Assembly (NCBI GenBank): GCA_019635285.1
Contig: JAHBZS010000001.1
Location: 171,609 to 235,608, forward strand
Length of the DNA stretch: 64,000 nucleotides
From: Rubrivivax sp.
GTDB taxonomy: Bacteria; Pseudomonadota; Gammaproteobacteria; Burkholderiales; Burkholderiaceae_C
Direction: 5' to 3'
The notes beneath the pieces are model-generated. The model made no database searches. It saw only the letters and a list, made by a program, of their open reading frames with translations, and was not told where the DNA came from. Position 1 is the first letter of the stretch. Every line of letters starts with the position of its first letter. Shown piece by piece: positions 38,749 to 47,974 of this stretch. Made by a program: the position numbers and the translations under genes.

Positions 38749-38831
38749 CCCACCGCAGCGGCTGCGGCCGCCTCCCCCCCAGGGGGCGCCGCCCGCGGCC
38801 CGGCCGAGCCGGTTCCGTGGCGGCCGCTCGA
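38749..38831 (+). repeat. Dispersed downstream repeat, copy C
   Basis: Third copy of the 83-bp element, starting one base after the phnS stop with CCCACC and ending GCGGCCGCTCGA. It carries CCCCCC-AGGGGG and CGGCC...GGCCG arms. It lies between the binding-protein gene and the ATPase gene, where a stem-loop often keeps the binding-protein mRNA more abundant. Confidence 0.72.
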
Positions 38832-38865
38832 GGTGGGTGCTTCCCGATCCGCTGAAGGTCCTCTC

Positions 38866-39927
38866 TTGACGCCCTATCTCAAGCTCGAAGGCATCCGCAA
38901 GGACTACGGCAGCTTCACCGCGCTGCGCGACATCGACCTGGACATCGCCAAGGGCGAGTTCGTCTGCTTCCTGGGGCCGTCGGGCTGCGGCAAGACCACC
39001 TTGCTGCGCATCGTCGCCGGGCTGGAGGCGCAGAGCGCCGGGCGCATCCAGATGGCCGGGCGCGACATCTCGGTGTTGCCGCCGGCGCAGCGCGACTACG
39101 GCATCGTCTTCCAGTCCTACGCGCTGTTTCCCAACCTCAGCGTGGCGGACAACGTGGCCTACGGCCTGGTCAACCGCAGGATGCCGCGCGCCGAGGCGCG
39201 CGCGCGCGTCGACGAACTGCTGCAGCTGGTGGGCCTGCCCGGCAGCCAGGGCAAGTTCCCGGCGCAGCTGTCCGGCGGGCAGCAGCAGCGCATCGCGCTG
39301 GCGCGCGCGCTGGCCACCGCGCCGGGGCTGCTGCTGCTGGACGAGCCGCTGTCGGCGCTGGATGCCATCGTGCGCGTGCACCTTCGGCAAGAGATCCGCA
39401 GCCTGCAGCGCAAGCTGGGCGTGACCACCATCATGGTCACGCACGACCAGGAGGAGGCGCTGGCCGTGGCCGACCGCATCGTGGTCATGAACCACGGCGT
39501 CATCGAGCACGTGGGCACGCCGCTGCAGGTCTACCGCGACCCCGGCACGCCCTTCGTCGCCGACTTCGTCGGCCGCATCAACGTGCTGCCGGCGCGCCTG
39601 GCCGAAGGCCAGCGCGTGGCCTTCGCCGACACGCTGTTCCACTGCCCGCACGACGGCCCGCCGGGCAGCGAGGTGAAGATCTACCTGCGGCCCGAGGATG
39701 TGCTGGCGCGGCCCATCGCACCGGGCGACAGCAACGTCTTCGACGCGCAGATCGACAAGATCGAGTTCCTCGGCTCGTACTGCCTGGTGCACGTGCGCGC
39801 CGAGGCGCTGGGCACGCTGCTGCTGACGGTCTACCTGTCGCTGAACTTCCTGGCCGAGCAGCGGCTGGAAGTCGGTGCGCGGCTGCCGCTGCGCCTGCTG
39901 CCCGAGCGCATGCGCATTTTTGCCTGA
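38866..39927 (+). CDS. phnT: 2-aminoethylphosphonate ABC transporter ATPase
   Basis: ABC ATPase of the spermidine/iron type, 353 residues. Walker A GPSGCGKTT, Q-loop QSYALFPNLSV, signature LSGGQQQR, Walker B LLLDEPLSALDA, switch His in VTHDQEEA, then a TOBE-type C-terminal domain. Start taken as TTG at 38866 (LTPYLKLEGIRK), which has GAAGG 7 bases upstream; a GTG at 38833 would put 11 extra residues on the protein and overlaps the repeat. It energises the PhnS/PhnUV importer. Confidence 0.88.
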   Translation: MTPYLKLEGIRKDYGSFTALRDIDLDIAKGEFVCFLGPSGCGKTTLLRIVAGLEAQSAGRIQMAGRDISVLPPAQRDYGIVFQSYALFPNLSVADNVAYGLVNRRMPRAEARARVDELLQLVGLPGSQGKFPAQLSGGQQQRIALARALATAPGLLLLDEPLSALDAIVRVHLRQEIRSLQRKLGVTTIMVTHDQEEALAVADRIVVMNHGVIEHVGTPLQVYRDPGTPFVADFVGRINVLPARLAEGQRVAFADTLFHCPHDGPPGSEVKIYLRPEDVLARPIAPGDSNVFDAQIDKIEFLGSYCLVHVRAEALGTLLLTVYLSLNFLAEQRLEVGARLPLRLLPERMRIFA

Positions 39928-39932
39928 CGCGC

Positions 39933-41642
39933 TTGAACACCACCGCCCTTCCCGCCCCGGCCCGCGTCGCGCTGCGCGTGCACTGGACCGACCGCCTGGC
40001 CCACGGGGCGCTGGCGCTGGTGGCGCTGCTGCTGCTGGCCTTCCTGGCGGCGCCGCTGCTGGCCGTGCTGCAGAAGTCGGTGCAGGACAGCCAAGAGCAG
40101 TGGGTCGGGCTGAAGAACTTCATCGAATATGCACGCACGCCGGCGCTGCTGCAGTCGCTGTGGAACAGCCTGTGGGTGTCGGCGCTGGTCACCGTGCTCA
40201 CCGTGCCCGCCGCCTTCGGCTTCGCCTACGCGTTGACGCGCAGCTGCATGCGCTTCAAGCGGCTGCAGCGCGGCATCACGCTGATCCCGCTGCTGGCGCC
40301 GTCGCTGCTCAGCGCGATCTCGCTGATCTACTGGTTCGGCAACCAGGGCGTGCTGAAGTCCTGGCTGGACGTGTGGGGCATCGAGCAGATCTACGGCGCG
40401 CCCGGCATCGTCATCGCCGAGGTCTTTGCGCTGTTCCCGCACGCGCTGATGATCCTGGTGACCGCGCTGGCCACCGCCGATGCGCGGCTGTACGAAGCCG
40501 CGGACGCGATGGGCACCGGCGCGGCGCGCAAGTTCTGGACGATCACGCTGCCCGGCGCCAAGTACGGGTTGATCTCGGCGGCGCTGGTGGTCTTCACGCT
40601 GGTCATCACCGACTTCGGCATTCCCAAGGTCATCGGCGGCAACTTCAACGTGCTGGCCACCGACGTGTTCAAGCTGGTCATCGGCCAGCAGGACTTCCAG
40701 AAGGGCGCGGTGGTGGCGCTGCTGCTGCTGGCGCCGGCGGTGCTCACTTTCAGCATCGACCACCTGGTGCAGCGCAAGCAGACGGCGATGCTCAGCGCCC
40801 GCGCCGTGCCCTACCGGCCCAAGCCCGCGCCGCTGTACGACGGCGTGATGCAGCTGTACTGCGGGCTGATCGCGCTGCTCATGCTGGCCATGCTGGGCAT
40901 GGCCATCTTCGCCTCCTTCGTCAAGTTCTGGCCCTACGACCTGAGCTTCAGCTGGCGCCACTACCAGACCGGCCTGGTCGAAGGCGAGGTGGCCACCGGC
41001 TTCGTCAACAGCCTGACCATGGCCGCCGGCACCGCGCTGTTCGGCACGGCCATCGTCTTCGTCGGCGCCTACCTGCTGGAGAAGACCCACGGCGCCGGCG
41101 CCTTGCGCAGCACGGTGCGCCTGCTGTCGATGCTGCCGATGGCGGTGCCCGGGCTGGTGCTGGGCCTGGGCTACATCTTCTTCTTCAACGAAGCGGCCAA
41201 CCCGCTGAACGGCCTGTACCACACGCTGACGCTGCTGACGATCTGCAGCATCGTGCACTTCTACACCACCGGCCACCTGACGGCGGTGACGGCGCTGAAG
41301 TCGCTGGACGCCGAGTTCGAGTCGGTCTCGGCGTCGCTGAAGGTGCCGTTCTACCGCACCTTCTGGCGCGTCACGCTGCCCATCTGCACGCCGGCGCTGG
41401 TGGACATCGCACGCTACTTCTTCGTCAATGCCATGACCACGATCTCGGCCGTGGTCTTCTTGTATTCGCCCGAGACCAAAGTGGCGTCGATCGCCATCCT
41501 CAACCTCGACGAAGCCGGCGAGACCGGCGCCGCTGCAGCGATGGCGCTGCTCATCGCCGCCGCCTCCAGCGTGGCCACGCTGCTGTTCATGGGCCTGTCC
41601 TGGCTCATCGAACGCCGCACGCAGGCCTGGAAGAACCCCTGA
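39933..41642 (+). CDS. Fused 2-aminoethylphosphonate ABC transporter permease (PhnU-PhnV)
   Basis: A 569-residue permease made of two MetI-type permease units in one chain, each with about six membrane segments; EAA-type loops are seen in LYEAADAMGTGAARKFWTITLPG and near residue 460 (FESVSASLKVPFYRTFWRVT). This fused form is the AEP-associated one in betaproteobacteria; E. coli-type systems have two genes. The start codon is TTG at 39933, 5 bp after phnT, and no Shine-Dalgarno is obvious, which implies coupling to phnT. Confidence 0.87.
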   Translation: MNTTALPAPARVALRVHWTDRLAHGALALVALLLLAFLAAPLLAVLQKSVQDSQEQWVGLKNFIEYARTPALLQSLWNSLWVSALVTVLTVPAAFGFAYALTRSCMRFKRLQRGITLIPLLAPSLLSAISLIYWFGNQGVLKSWLDVWGIEQIYGAPGIVIAEVFALFPHALMILVTALATADARLYEAADAMGTGAARKFWTITLPGAKYGLISAALVVFTLVITDFGIPKVIGGNFNVLATDVFKLVIGQQDFQKGAVVALLLLAPAVLTFSIDHLVQRKQTAMLSARAVPYRPKPAPLYDGVMQLYCGLIALLMLAMLGMAIFASFVKFWPYDLSFSWRHYQTGLVEGEVATGFVNSLTMAAGTALFGTAIVFVGAYLLEKTHGAGALRSTVRLLSMLPMAVPGLVLGLGYIFFFNEAANPLNGLYHTLTLLTICSIVHFYTTGHLTAVTALKSLDAEFESVSASLKVPFYRTFWRVTLPICTPALVDIARYFFVNAMTTISAVVFLYSPETKVASIAILNLDEAGETGAAAAMALLIAAASSVATLLFMGLSWLIERRTQAWKNP

Positions 41643-41654
41643 AGGACCGCCCCC

Positions 41655-42773
41655 ATGGACCGCGACCGCATCCTGCTCACCCCCGGCCCGCTGACGACCA
41701 CGCTGCGCACCAAGCTGGCCATGCTCAAGGACTGGGGCAGCTGGGACGCCGACTTCAATGCCATCACCGCGCGGCTGCGCGGCCGGCTGCTGGACATCGT
41801 TCAGGGCCACGACACGCACGTCGTCGTGCCGCTGCAGGGCAGCGGCACCTTCAGCGTCGAAGCCGCGGTGGCCACGCTGGTGCCGCGCGACGGCCACGTG
41901 CTGGTGCCCGACAACGGCGCCTACTGCAAGCGCGCCGGCAAGCTGACGCAGATGATGGGGCGCAAGGCCACCGTGCTGCCCTTCGCCGAGGACCAGCCGG
42001 TCTCGGCGGCGGCGGTGGACCAACGCCTGCAGGCCGACCCGTCGATCACCCACGTGGTGCTGATCCACTGCGAAACCGGCACCGGCGTCGAGAACCCGCT
42101 GGCCGCGGTCGCCGCGGTGTGCCGCAAGCACGGCAAGGGGCTGATCGTCGACGCCATGTCCAGCTTCGCGGCGCTGCCCATCGATGCGCGCGAGCTGCAG
42201 TTCGACGCGCTGGTGGCGGCCAGCGGCAAGTGCCTGGAAGGCGTGCCCGGCATGGGCTTCGTCTTCATCCGCAAGGCGGTGCTCGACGGCTGCGCCGGCA
42301 ACAGCCAGAGCCTGGCCATGGACCTGCACGACCAGCATGTCTACATGGGCAAGACCGGCCAGTGGCGCTTCACGCCGCCGACGCACGTGGTGGCGGCGCT
42401 GGACGAGGCCACCGCGCAGTTCGTCGAAGAAGGCGGCCAACCGGCACGGCTGGCGCGCTACACCGACAACTGCCGCACGCTCATCGACGGCATGGCCCGG
42501 CTCGGCTTCAAGCCCTTCCTGCAGCCCGCCGTGCAGGCGCCGATCATCGTCACCTTCCACGCGCCGGCGCACGCCGCCTACGACTTCAAGCGCTTCTACG
42601 AAGGCGCCAAGCAGCGCGGCTTCATCCTCTATCCGGGCAAGCTCACCGAGGTCGAGACCTTCCGCGTCGGCTGCATCGGCGCGATCGGCCGCAACGAGAT
42701 GAACCAGGCGGTGCATGCGGTGGCCGACACGCTGCGCGAGATGGGCATTCCCGACGGCCGGCCGGCGCGCTAG
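41655..42773 (+). CDS. phnW: 2-aminoethylphosphonate:pyruvate transaminase PhnW
   Basis: Class V PLP transaminase, 372 residues, normal for PhnW. It converts AEP and pyruvate to phosphonoacetaldehyde and alanine. N-terminal [13 protein letters not shown] Asp in IVDAMSS (D166) and PLP Lys K192 in [12 protein letters not shown] fit. GAAGGA lies before the ATG. Placed 12 bp after the permease gene, it makes the product that phnY (minus strand) oxidises. Confidence 0.95.
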   Translation: MDRDRILLTPGPLTTTLRTKLAMLKDWGSWDADFNAITARLRGRLLDIVQGHDTHVVVPLQGSGTFSVEAAVATLVPRDGHVLVPDNGAYCKRAGKLTQMMGRKATVLPFAEDQPVSAAAVDQRLQADPSITHVVLIHCETGTGVENPLAAVAAVCRKHGKGLIVDAMSSFAALPIDARELQFDALVAASGKCLEGVPGMGFVFIRKAVLDGCAGNSQSLAMDLHDQHVYMGKTGQWRFTPPTHVVAALDEATAQFVEEGGQPARLARYTDNCRTLIDGMARLGFKPFLQPAVQAPIIVTFHAPAHAAYDFKRFYEGAKQRGFILYPGKLTEVETFRVGCIGAIGRNEMNQAVHAVADTLREMGIPDGRPAR

Positions 42774-42794
42774 GCCGCGACAAGGAAGCGACAC

Positions 42795-44174
42795 ATGGCC
42801 AGCAAGAAAATCCCCGAGCACCCCGCGCTGCAGGCGATCCGCGACGAAGGCCATGCCAAGGTCAAGGTCGCGGTCAGCGACATCGACGGCATCCTGCGCG
42901 GCAAGCTGCTGCACCGGGACAAGTTCTTCGGCGCGGCGCAGCCGCATCCGGCCGGCGGCTTCGGCTTCTGCGACGTGGTCTTCGGCTGGGACGCGCACGA
43001 CGTCTGCTACGACAACACCCAGGTCACCGGCTGGCAGCACGGCTTTCCCGACGCGCTGGCGCGGCTGGACCTGGGCACCGCGCGGCGCGTGCCCTGGGAC
43101 GGCGGCGTGCCCTTCTTCCTGGGCGAGTTCGTCAATGCCGACGGCAGCCCCTACCCGGTGTGCCCGCGCCAGACCCTGAAGCGCGTGCTGGCGCGGGCGC
43201 GCAAGCTCGGCTTCGAGGTGATGGCCGGCATGGAGTTCGAGTGGTTCAACTTTGCCGAGACGCCGCAGAGCTGGGCCGCCAAGCAGGGCGTGGGGCCGAC
43301 GACCATCACGCCCGGCATGTTCGGCTACTCGCTGCTGCGCATGGGCGACCAGCGCGGCTTCTTCAATGCGCTGATGGACGAGATGCTGGCCTTCGGCGTG
43401 CCCATCGAAGGGCTGCACACCGAGACCGGGCCGGGCGTCTACGAAGCCGCCATCGCCTTCAGTGAGGCCTTGGAAGCCGCCGACCGCGCCATCCTCTTCA
43501 AGACCGGCGCCAAGGAGATCGGCAAGCGCTTCGGCGTGATGCCCAGCTTCATGGCCAAGTGGAGCCAGCACTACCCCGGCTGCAGCGGCCACATCCACCA
43601 GAGCCTGTCCGACGGCAAGCGCAACCTGTTCTTCGATGCGAAGAACGCGCGCCGCATGAGCCCGCTGTTCGAGAGCTACCTCGCCGGCCAGGTGGCCTGC
43701 ATGATGGACTTCGCGCCGCTGATCTGGCCGACGATCAACAGCTACAAGCGGCTGGTCGACGGCTTCTGGGCGCCGGTCAAGCCGACTTGGGGGCTGGACA
43801 ACCGCACCGCCAGCTTCCGCGTCATCGCCGGCAGCCCGAAGAGCACGCGGCTGGAGACGCGCTGCCCCGGCGCCGACGTCAACCCCTACCTGGCGATGGC
43901 CGCGGTCATCGCCGCCGGGCTGCACGGCGTGGAGAAGGGGCTGAAGCTGACGGCGCCGCCGATCACCGGCACCAACCAGGGCGCAGACCACATCCCGCGC
44001 GCGCCGCGCTCGCTGATCGAGACGACGCGCATCTTCCGCGACAGCGCCATCGCGCGCGACTGGCTCGGCGACACCTTCGTCGAGCACTTCGCCGCGACGC
44101 GCGAATGGGAGTGGCGCCAGTGGCAGGACGGCGTCACCGACTGGGAGCTGAAACGCTACTTCGAGATCATCTGA
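42795..44174 (+). CDS. Glutamine-synthetase-like gamma-glutamyl-amine ligase
   Basis: A 459-residue glutamine-synthetase-fold enzyme of the PuuA/GlnA4/IpuC type, rather than GlnA. Metal-site Glu in MAGMEFEWFNF and HTETGPGVYEAA, ATP/glutamate site in GCSGHIHQSLSDG, and the Arg loop in NRTASFRVIAGSP. Such ligases attach glutamate to an amine (putrescine, isopropylamine, ethanolamine) with ATP. AAGGAAG precedes the ATG, and the gene starts only 21 bp after phnW. The following genes (alcohol dehydrogenase, gamma-glutamyl hydrolase, aldehyde dehydrogenase) suggest an amino alcohol such as ethanolamine as substrate. True glutamine synthesis or AEP glutamylation cannot be excluded. Confidence 0.85.
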   Translation: MASKKIPEHPALQAIRDEGHAKVKVAVSDIDGILRGKLLHRDKFFGAAQPHPAGGFGFCDVVFGWDAHDVCYDNTQVTGWQHGFPDALARLDLGTARRVPWDGGVPFFLGEFVNADGSPYPVCPRQTLKRVLARARKLGFEVMAGMEFEWFNFAETPQSWAAKQGVGPTTITPGMFGYSLLRMGDQRGFFNALMDEMLAFGVPIEGLHTETGPGVYEAAIAFSEALEAADRAILFKTGAKEIGKRFGVMPSFMAKWSQHYPGCSGHIHQSLSDGKRNLFFDAKNARRMSPLFESYLAGQVACMMDFAPLIWPTINSYKRLVDGFWAPVKPTWGLDNRTASFRVIAGSPKSTRLETRCPGADVNPYLAMAAVIAAGLHGVEKGLKLTAPPITGTNQGADHIPRAPRSLIETTRIFRDSAIARDWLGDTFVEHFAATREWEWRQWQDGVTDWELKRYFEII

Positions 44175-44200
44175 GTGCATCGCCTGCCACGGAGACCGCC

Positions 44201-44614
44201 ATGACACGCCAACTCGCCTGGGTCCTGATGCTGGCCGGTGCCGCGCTGCCGGCGCTGGCGCAGCAGAGCGCCAACGACATCGAGATGCTGACCAAACATG
44301 CCGGCACCTGGGCCGTGGACTGCAGCAAGCCGGGCACGCGGCTGGGCGTGGACGTCAAGCGCCTGAGCCTGCAATCCGGCGGCAAGCAGCTGGCCAGCCA
44401 CGCGCCGCCGATGGCGGCGTTCAGCTACTTCGGCCGGCAGGAACCGCCCGCCGGCTTCGAGGTGGCGCTGCTGGCCGAAGCGCCGCACGCCCAGCTGGCG
44501 TTCCTGGTAATGAGCGACAAGACCGGCCCCTACCTGACGGTGGACGCCGACGGACCGACTCTCAAGCTCTTCGGCAAACCCGCGCTGGCCGGCAAGTTCC
44601 GGCGCTGCCCCTGA
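44201..44614 (+). CDS. Small exported protein, unknown function
   Basis: 137 residues with a clear signal peptide (MTRQLAWVLMLAGAALPALA, cut near residue 20). The mature part is short, with two Cys (VDCSKPG and the C-terminal FRRCP) that could form a disulfide. No family recognised. It sits between the glutamine-synthetase-like gene and the iron alcohol dehydrogenase with short gaps (26 and 52 bp), so it is likely co-transcribed and periplasmic. Confidence 0.75.
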   Translation: MTRQLAWVLMLAGAALPALAQQSANDIEMLTKHAGTWAVDCSKPGTRLGVDVKRLSLQSGGKQLASHAPPMAAFSYFGRQEPPAGFEVALLAEAPHAQLAFLVMSDKTGPYLTVDADGPTLKLFGKPALAGKFRRCP

Positions 44615-44666
44615 GGGACATGCAGAATGGGCGTGGTCGTGCGCCCGCCACCGCACCGGAATTGAC

Positions 44667-45800
44667 ATGAGCATCACCCGCTTCGCCTTCCCCACGCCCA
44701 TCCACTTCGGCGCGGGCGCGCGCAAGTTGGTGGCGGCGCATCTGCAAGACGCGGGCTGCCAGCGCCCGTTGATCGTCACTGATCGCGCGCTGGCGGCGCT
44801 GCCGGTGCTGGCCGAGTTCCGCGCGCACCTGGCGCCGCTGCAGGTGGCGGTGTTCGACGGCGTGCACGGCAACCCCACCTGCGCGATGGTCATGGCCGGC
44901 GCGGCGGCGTTCAAGGCGCACGGCGCCGACAGCGTCATCGGCTTCGGCGGCGGCGCCGCGCTGGACGTGGCCAAGGTCGTCGGCCTGATGGCCACGCACG
45001 ACGGCGACGTGCTCGAATACGTGTGGGACCACCCGCAGGTGCGGCCCATCGTCAACCCGCTGCCGCCCTTCGTGGCGCTGCCCACCACCAGCGGCACCGG
45101 CTCCGAGGTCGGCCGCTCGGCGGTGGTCAGCGAGAACGACACGCACGTCAAGCGCACCGTCTTCAGCCCCAAGATCCTGGCGCAGGCGGTGTTCGCCGAC
45201 CCCGAGCTGACGCTGGCGCTGCCGCCGGCCGTCACCGCCGCCACCGGCATGGACGCGCTGACGCACAACATCGAGAGCTACCTGTCGCCGGCCTGGCACC
45301 CGATGTGCGACGGCATCGCGCTCGAAGGCTTGCGCCTGGGCGCGCGCGCGCTGGCCACCGCGGTGGCCGAGCCCGGCAACCTGGCCGCGCGGGCCGACAT
45401 GATGATGAGCTCGCTGATGGGCGCGGTCGCCTTCCAGAAAGACCTGGGCGGCGTGCATGCCTGCGCCCATGCGCTGGGCGCGGTGTGCGACCTGCACCAC
45501 GGCCTGGCCAACGCGCTGATGATCGACACCGTGCTGGCCTGGAACCACGAGGCCGTGCCGGCCAAGTTCGACGAGCTGGCGCATGCCGCCGGCGTAGCGG
45601 GCGGCGGCGCTGCGTTCGTGCCGTGGCTGAAGGCGCTGAAGGCGCGCATCGGCATCGGCAGCCGCCTGGCCGCCCACGGCGTGCGCGCCGAGCAGCTGCC
45701 GCGGCTGGCCGAGCTGGCCGCGGCGGACTTCACCAACGGCACCAATCCCCGGCCGGCCACGGCGACCGACTACGAGCGCCTGCTGCGCCAGGCGATGTAA
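44667..45800 (+). CDS. Iron-containing alcohol dehydrogenase
   Basis: Fe-type (group III) alcohol dehydrogenase, 377 residues. NAD site in GFGGGAALDVAKVVG, conserved PTTSGTGSEV, and the iron ligands in GMDALTHNIESY and CAHALGAVCDLHHG. It oxidises an alcohol to an aldehyde. As it stands between a gamma-glutamyl ligase, a gamma-glutamyl hydrolase and an aldehyde dehydrogenase, its natural substrate may be a gamma-glutamyl amino alcohol such as gamma-glutamyl-ethanolamide; this is inference. Confidence 0.9.
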   Translation: MSITRFAFPTPIHFGAGARKLVAAHLQDAGCQRPLIVTDRALAALPVLAEFRAHLAPLQVAVFDGVHGNPTCAMVMAGAAAFKAHGADSVIGFGGGAALDVAKVVGLMATHDGDVLEYVWDHPQVRPIVNPLPPFVALPTTSGTGSEVGRSAVVSENDTHVKRTVFSPKILAQAVFADPELTLALPPAVTAATGMDALTHNIESYLSPAWHPMCDGIALEGLRLGARALATAVAEPGNLAARADMMMSSLMGAVAFQKDLGGVHACAHALGAVCDLHHGLANALMIDTVLAWNHEAVPAKFDELAHAAGVAGGGAAFVPWLKALKARIGIGSRLAAHGVRAEQLPRLAELAAADFTNGTNPRPATATDYERLLRQAM

Positions 45801-45803
45801 GCC

Positions 45804-46598
45804 ATGCCTTCGCAACCCGCCTGGCCGATGATCGGCGTCTCGGCACGCATCTACTACCCTTCCGGGCCGGTGCTCGACATGGGCGGCGTCTGGACCAAGA
45901 CGCTGCACTACCTGGAGCAGTCGGTGGCGCTGTGGCTGATGCGCGGCGGCGCCATGCCGGTGATGGTGCCGGCGGTGGACGCCGACAGCCTGGTCAAGCG
46001 CTTCGAGGTGCAGCTGACGCAATACGCCGAGGCGCTGGACGGCCTGCTGCTGCAGGGCGGCAACGATGTGGCGCCGCAGAACTACGGCGAAAAACCCCTG
46101 CATGCCGACTGGGCCGGCGACAGCGTGCGCGACCGCTACGAGATGGCGCTGGTGCGTGCCTTCATCAAGGCCGGCAAGCCGGTGTTCGGCATCTGCCGCG
46201 GCTTCCAGCTGCTCAACGTGATGCAAGGCGGCACGCTGTACCAGGACATCGCGACGCAGCGGCCCGATTCGCCGGCGCACCGCGACGCCGCGCGCTACGA
46301 GCGCCACTTCCACGAGATCGAGCTGGTGCCGGGCACGCGGCTGGCGCAGCTGTACCCGCGCGTGAAACGCGCGCGTGTCAACAGCATCCACCACCAGGGC
46401 ATCAAGCGCCTGGCCTCGGACTTCGAGGTCGAGGCGCGCTGCCCCGAAGACGGCATGATCGAGGCCATCCGCCGGCGCGGGCCGGGCTACGTGGCCGCGG
46501 TGCAGTGGCACCCGGAGTTCCAGGCGCACGGCAGCCTGGACGACACCGCCATGCTCAACGATTTCCTCGCTGCCGCGCGCGCCACGCGCGAGCCCTGA
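45804..46598 (+). CDS. PuuD-like gamma-glutamyl-amide hydrolase
   Basis: Class I glutamine-amidotransferase-fold hydrolase, 264 residues, of the gamma-glutamyl-GABA hydrolase (PuuD, peptidase C26) group. Nucleophile C131 in FGICRGFQLLNV, catalytic His/Glu in QWHPEFQ near 235, oxyanion region LLLQGGNDVAPQNYGE. It would free glutamate from a gamma-glutamyl product. Three bp after the alcohol dehydrogenase stop, in the same run. In the classic Puu pathway the product is GABA; here the substrate may be another gamma-glutamyl acid. Confidence 0.9.
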   Translation: MPSQPAWPMIGVSARIYYPSGPVLDMGGVWTKTLHYLEQSVALWLMRGGAMPVMVPAVDADSLVKRFEVQLTQYAEALDGLLLQGGNDVAPQNYGEKPLHADWAGDSVRDRYEMALVRAFIKAGKPVFGICRGFQLLNVMQGGTLYQDIATQRPDSPAHRDAARYERHFHEIELVPGTRLAQLYPRVKRARVNSIHHQGIKRLASDFEVEARCPEDGMIEAIRRRGPGYVAAVQWHPEFQAHGSLDDTAMLNDFLAAARATREP

Positions 46599-46600
46599 AT

Positions 46601-47974
46601 ATGCCCACGCTGGACATCCACAACCCCGCCACGGGCGCCCTGCTCGCCCAGGTGCCCGCCGACGACGCCGCCAGCGTCGCCGCCAAAGCCGCGACCGCCC
46701 GCGCCGCGCAGCCCGCCTGGGCGCGCGTGCCGCTGGCCGAGAAGCTGGCCATGCTGCGGCGCTTCCGCGCGGGCGTCGTCAGCGAGCTCGATGCGCTGGC
46801 CACCACGCTCACGCAGGAGGTCGGCAAGCCCATCGGCCAGGCACGCAACGAGCTCAACGGCCTGCTGCCGCGCATCGACTTCTTCCTGGAGCAGACCGAA
46901 CACACGATCCGCGACGAGCACGTCTTCGACGGCGGCGGCATGCACGAGCAGATCTCGCACATCCCGCTGGGCGTGGTGGCCAACATCTCGGCCTGGAACT
47001 ACCCCTGGTTCGTCGGCGGCAACGTCGTGCTGCCGGCGCTGCTCACCGGCAACACCGTGCTCTACAAGCCGTCGGAATACGCCACGCTGAGCGGCCTGCA
47101 CCTGACGCGGCTGCTGCATGCCGCCGGCGTGCCGGCCGACGCGATGCAATGCCTGGTCGGCGCCGGCGAGGTGGGCAGCGCGCTGCTGCAGCAGCGGCTG
47201 GACGGCCTGTTCTTCACCGGCAGCCATGCCACCGGCGTGCGCATCGCGCAGGCGGTGGCGCCCAAGCTGCTGAAGCTGCAGCTCGAGCTGGGCGGCAAGG
47301 ACCCGGCCTACGTGCGCGCCGATGCCGACCCACGCGCCGCCGCCGAAAGCCTGGCCGACGGCGCCATGTACAACACCGGCCAGAGCTGCTGCTCGGTGGA
47401 GCGCATCTACGTGCACGAGAGCGTGCATGACGACTTCCTCGCGCATTTCGTGGCCACGGTACAGGCCATGCGCCTGGGCGACCCGATGCGCGACGACACC
47501 TACATCGGCGCGATCACGCGCGCGCCGCAGCTGGCCGTGCTGCAGGCCCAGGTGGACGACGCGCTGGCCCGCGGTGCGCGGCTGCACTGCGGCGGGCACA
47601 CGCGCCCCGGCCCCGGCCACTGGTTCGAACCCACGGTGTTCAGCCACGTCGATCACACGATGCAGCTGATGCGCGAGGAGAGCTTCGGCCCGCTCATCGG
47701 CATCCAGAAGGTGCGCGGCGACGACGAGGCGGTGGCGCTGATGAACGACACGCGCTACGGCCTGACGGCCGGCGTCTACACGCGCGACGAGGCCCGGGCG
47801 CAGGCGCTGCTGGCGCAGGTCAACGCCGGCACGGTCTACTGGAACTGCTGCGACCGCGTCAGCCCGCGCCTGCCCTGGTCGGGCCATGGCGACTCGGGCG
47901 TCGGCCTGACGCTGTCCACGCACGGCATCCTGGCCTTCACGCGGCCCAAGGCCTGGCACCTGCGCAGGCCCTGA
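46601..47974 (+). CDS. Aldehyde dehydrogenase
   Basis: NAD(P)-dependent aldehyde dehydrogenase, 457 residues: Asn in NISAWNYPWF, Glu229 in LELGGKDPAYV, nucleophile Cys263 in NTGQSCCSVER. Proteins like this handle amino aldehydes and gamma-glutamyl aldehydes, and also succinate semialdehyde. ATG only 2 bp after the PuuD-like gene. Its stop overlaps the next start as TGATG. Confidence 0.9.
   Translation: MPTLDIHNPATGALLAQVPADDAASVAAKAATARAAQPAWARVPLAEKLAMLRRFRAGVVSELDALATTLTQEVGKPIGQARNELNGLLPRIDFFLEQTEHTIRDEHVFDGGGMHEQISHIPLGVVANISAWNYPWFVGGNVVLPALLTGNTVLYKPSEYATLSGLHLTRLLHAAGVPADAMQCLVGAGEVGSALLQQRLDGLFFTGSHATGVRIAQAVAPKLLKLQLELGGKDPAYVRADADPRAAAESLADGAMYNTGQSCCSVERIYVHESVHDDFLAHFVATVQAMRLGDPMRDDTYIGAITRAPQLAVLQAQVDDALARGARLHCGGHTRPGPGHWFEPTVFSHVDHTMQLMREESFGPLIGIQKVRGDDEAVALMNDTRYGLTAGVYTRDEARAQALLAQVNAGTVYWNCCDRVSPRLPWSGHGDSGVGLTLSTHGILAFTRPKAWHLRRP

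Noticed and set aside
39831-44207. A 1458-codon minus-strand open frame across phnUV, phnW and the ligase gene
   Set aside because: Composition (Arg/His/Gln/Val-rich, no domain) is that of antisense in GC-rich DNA; the plus-strand genes are clear families.
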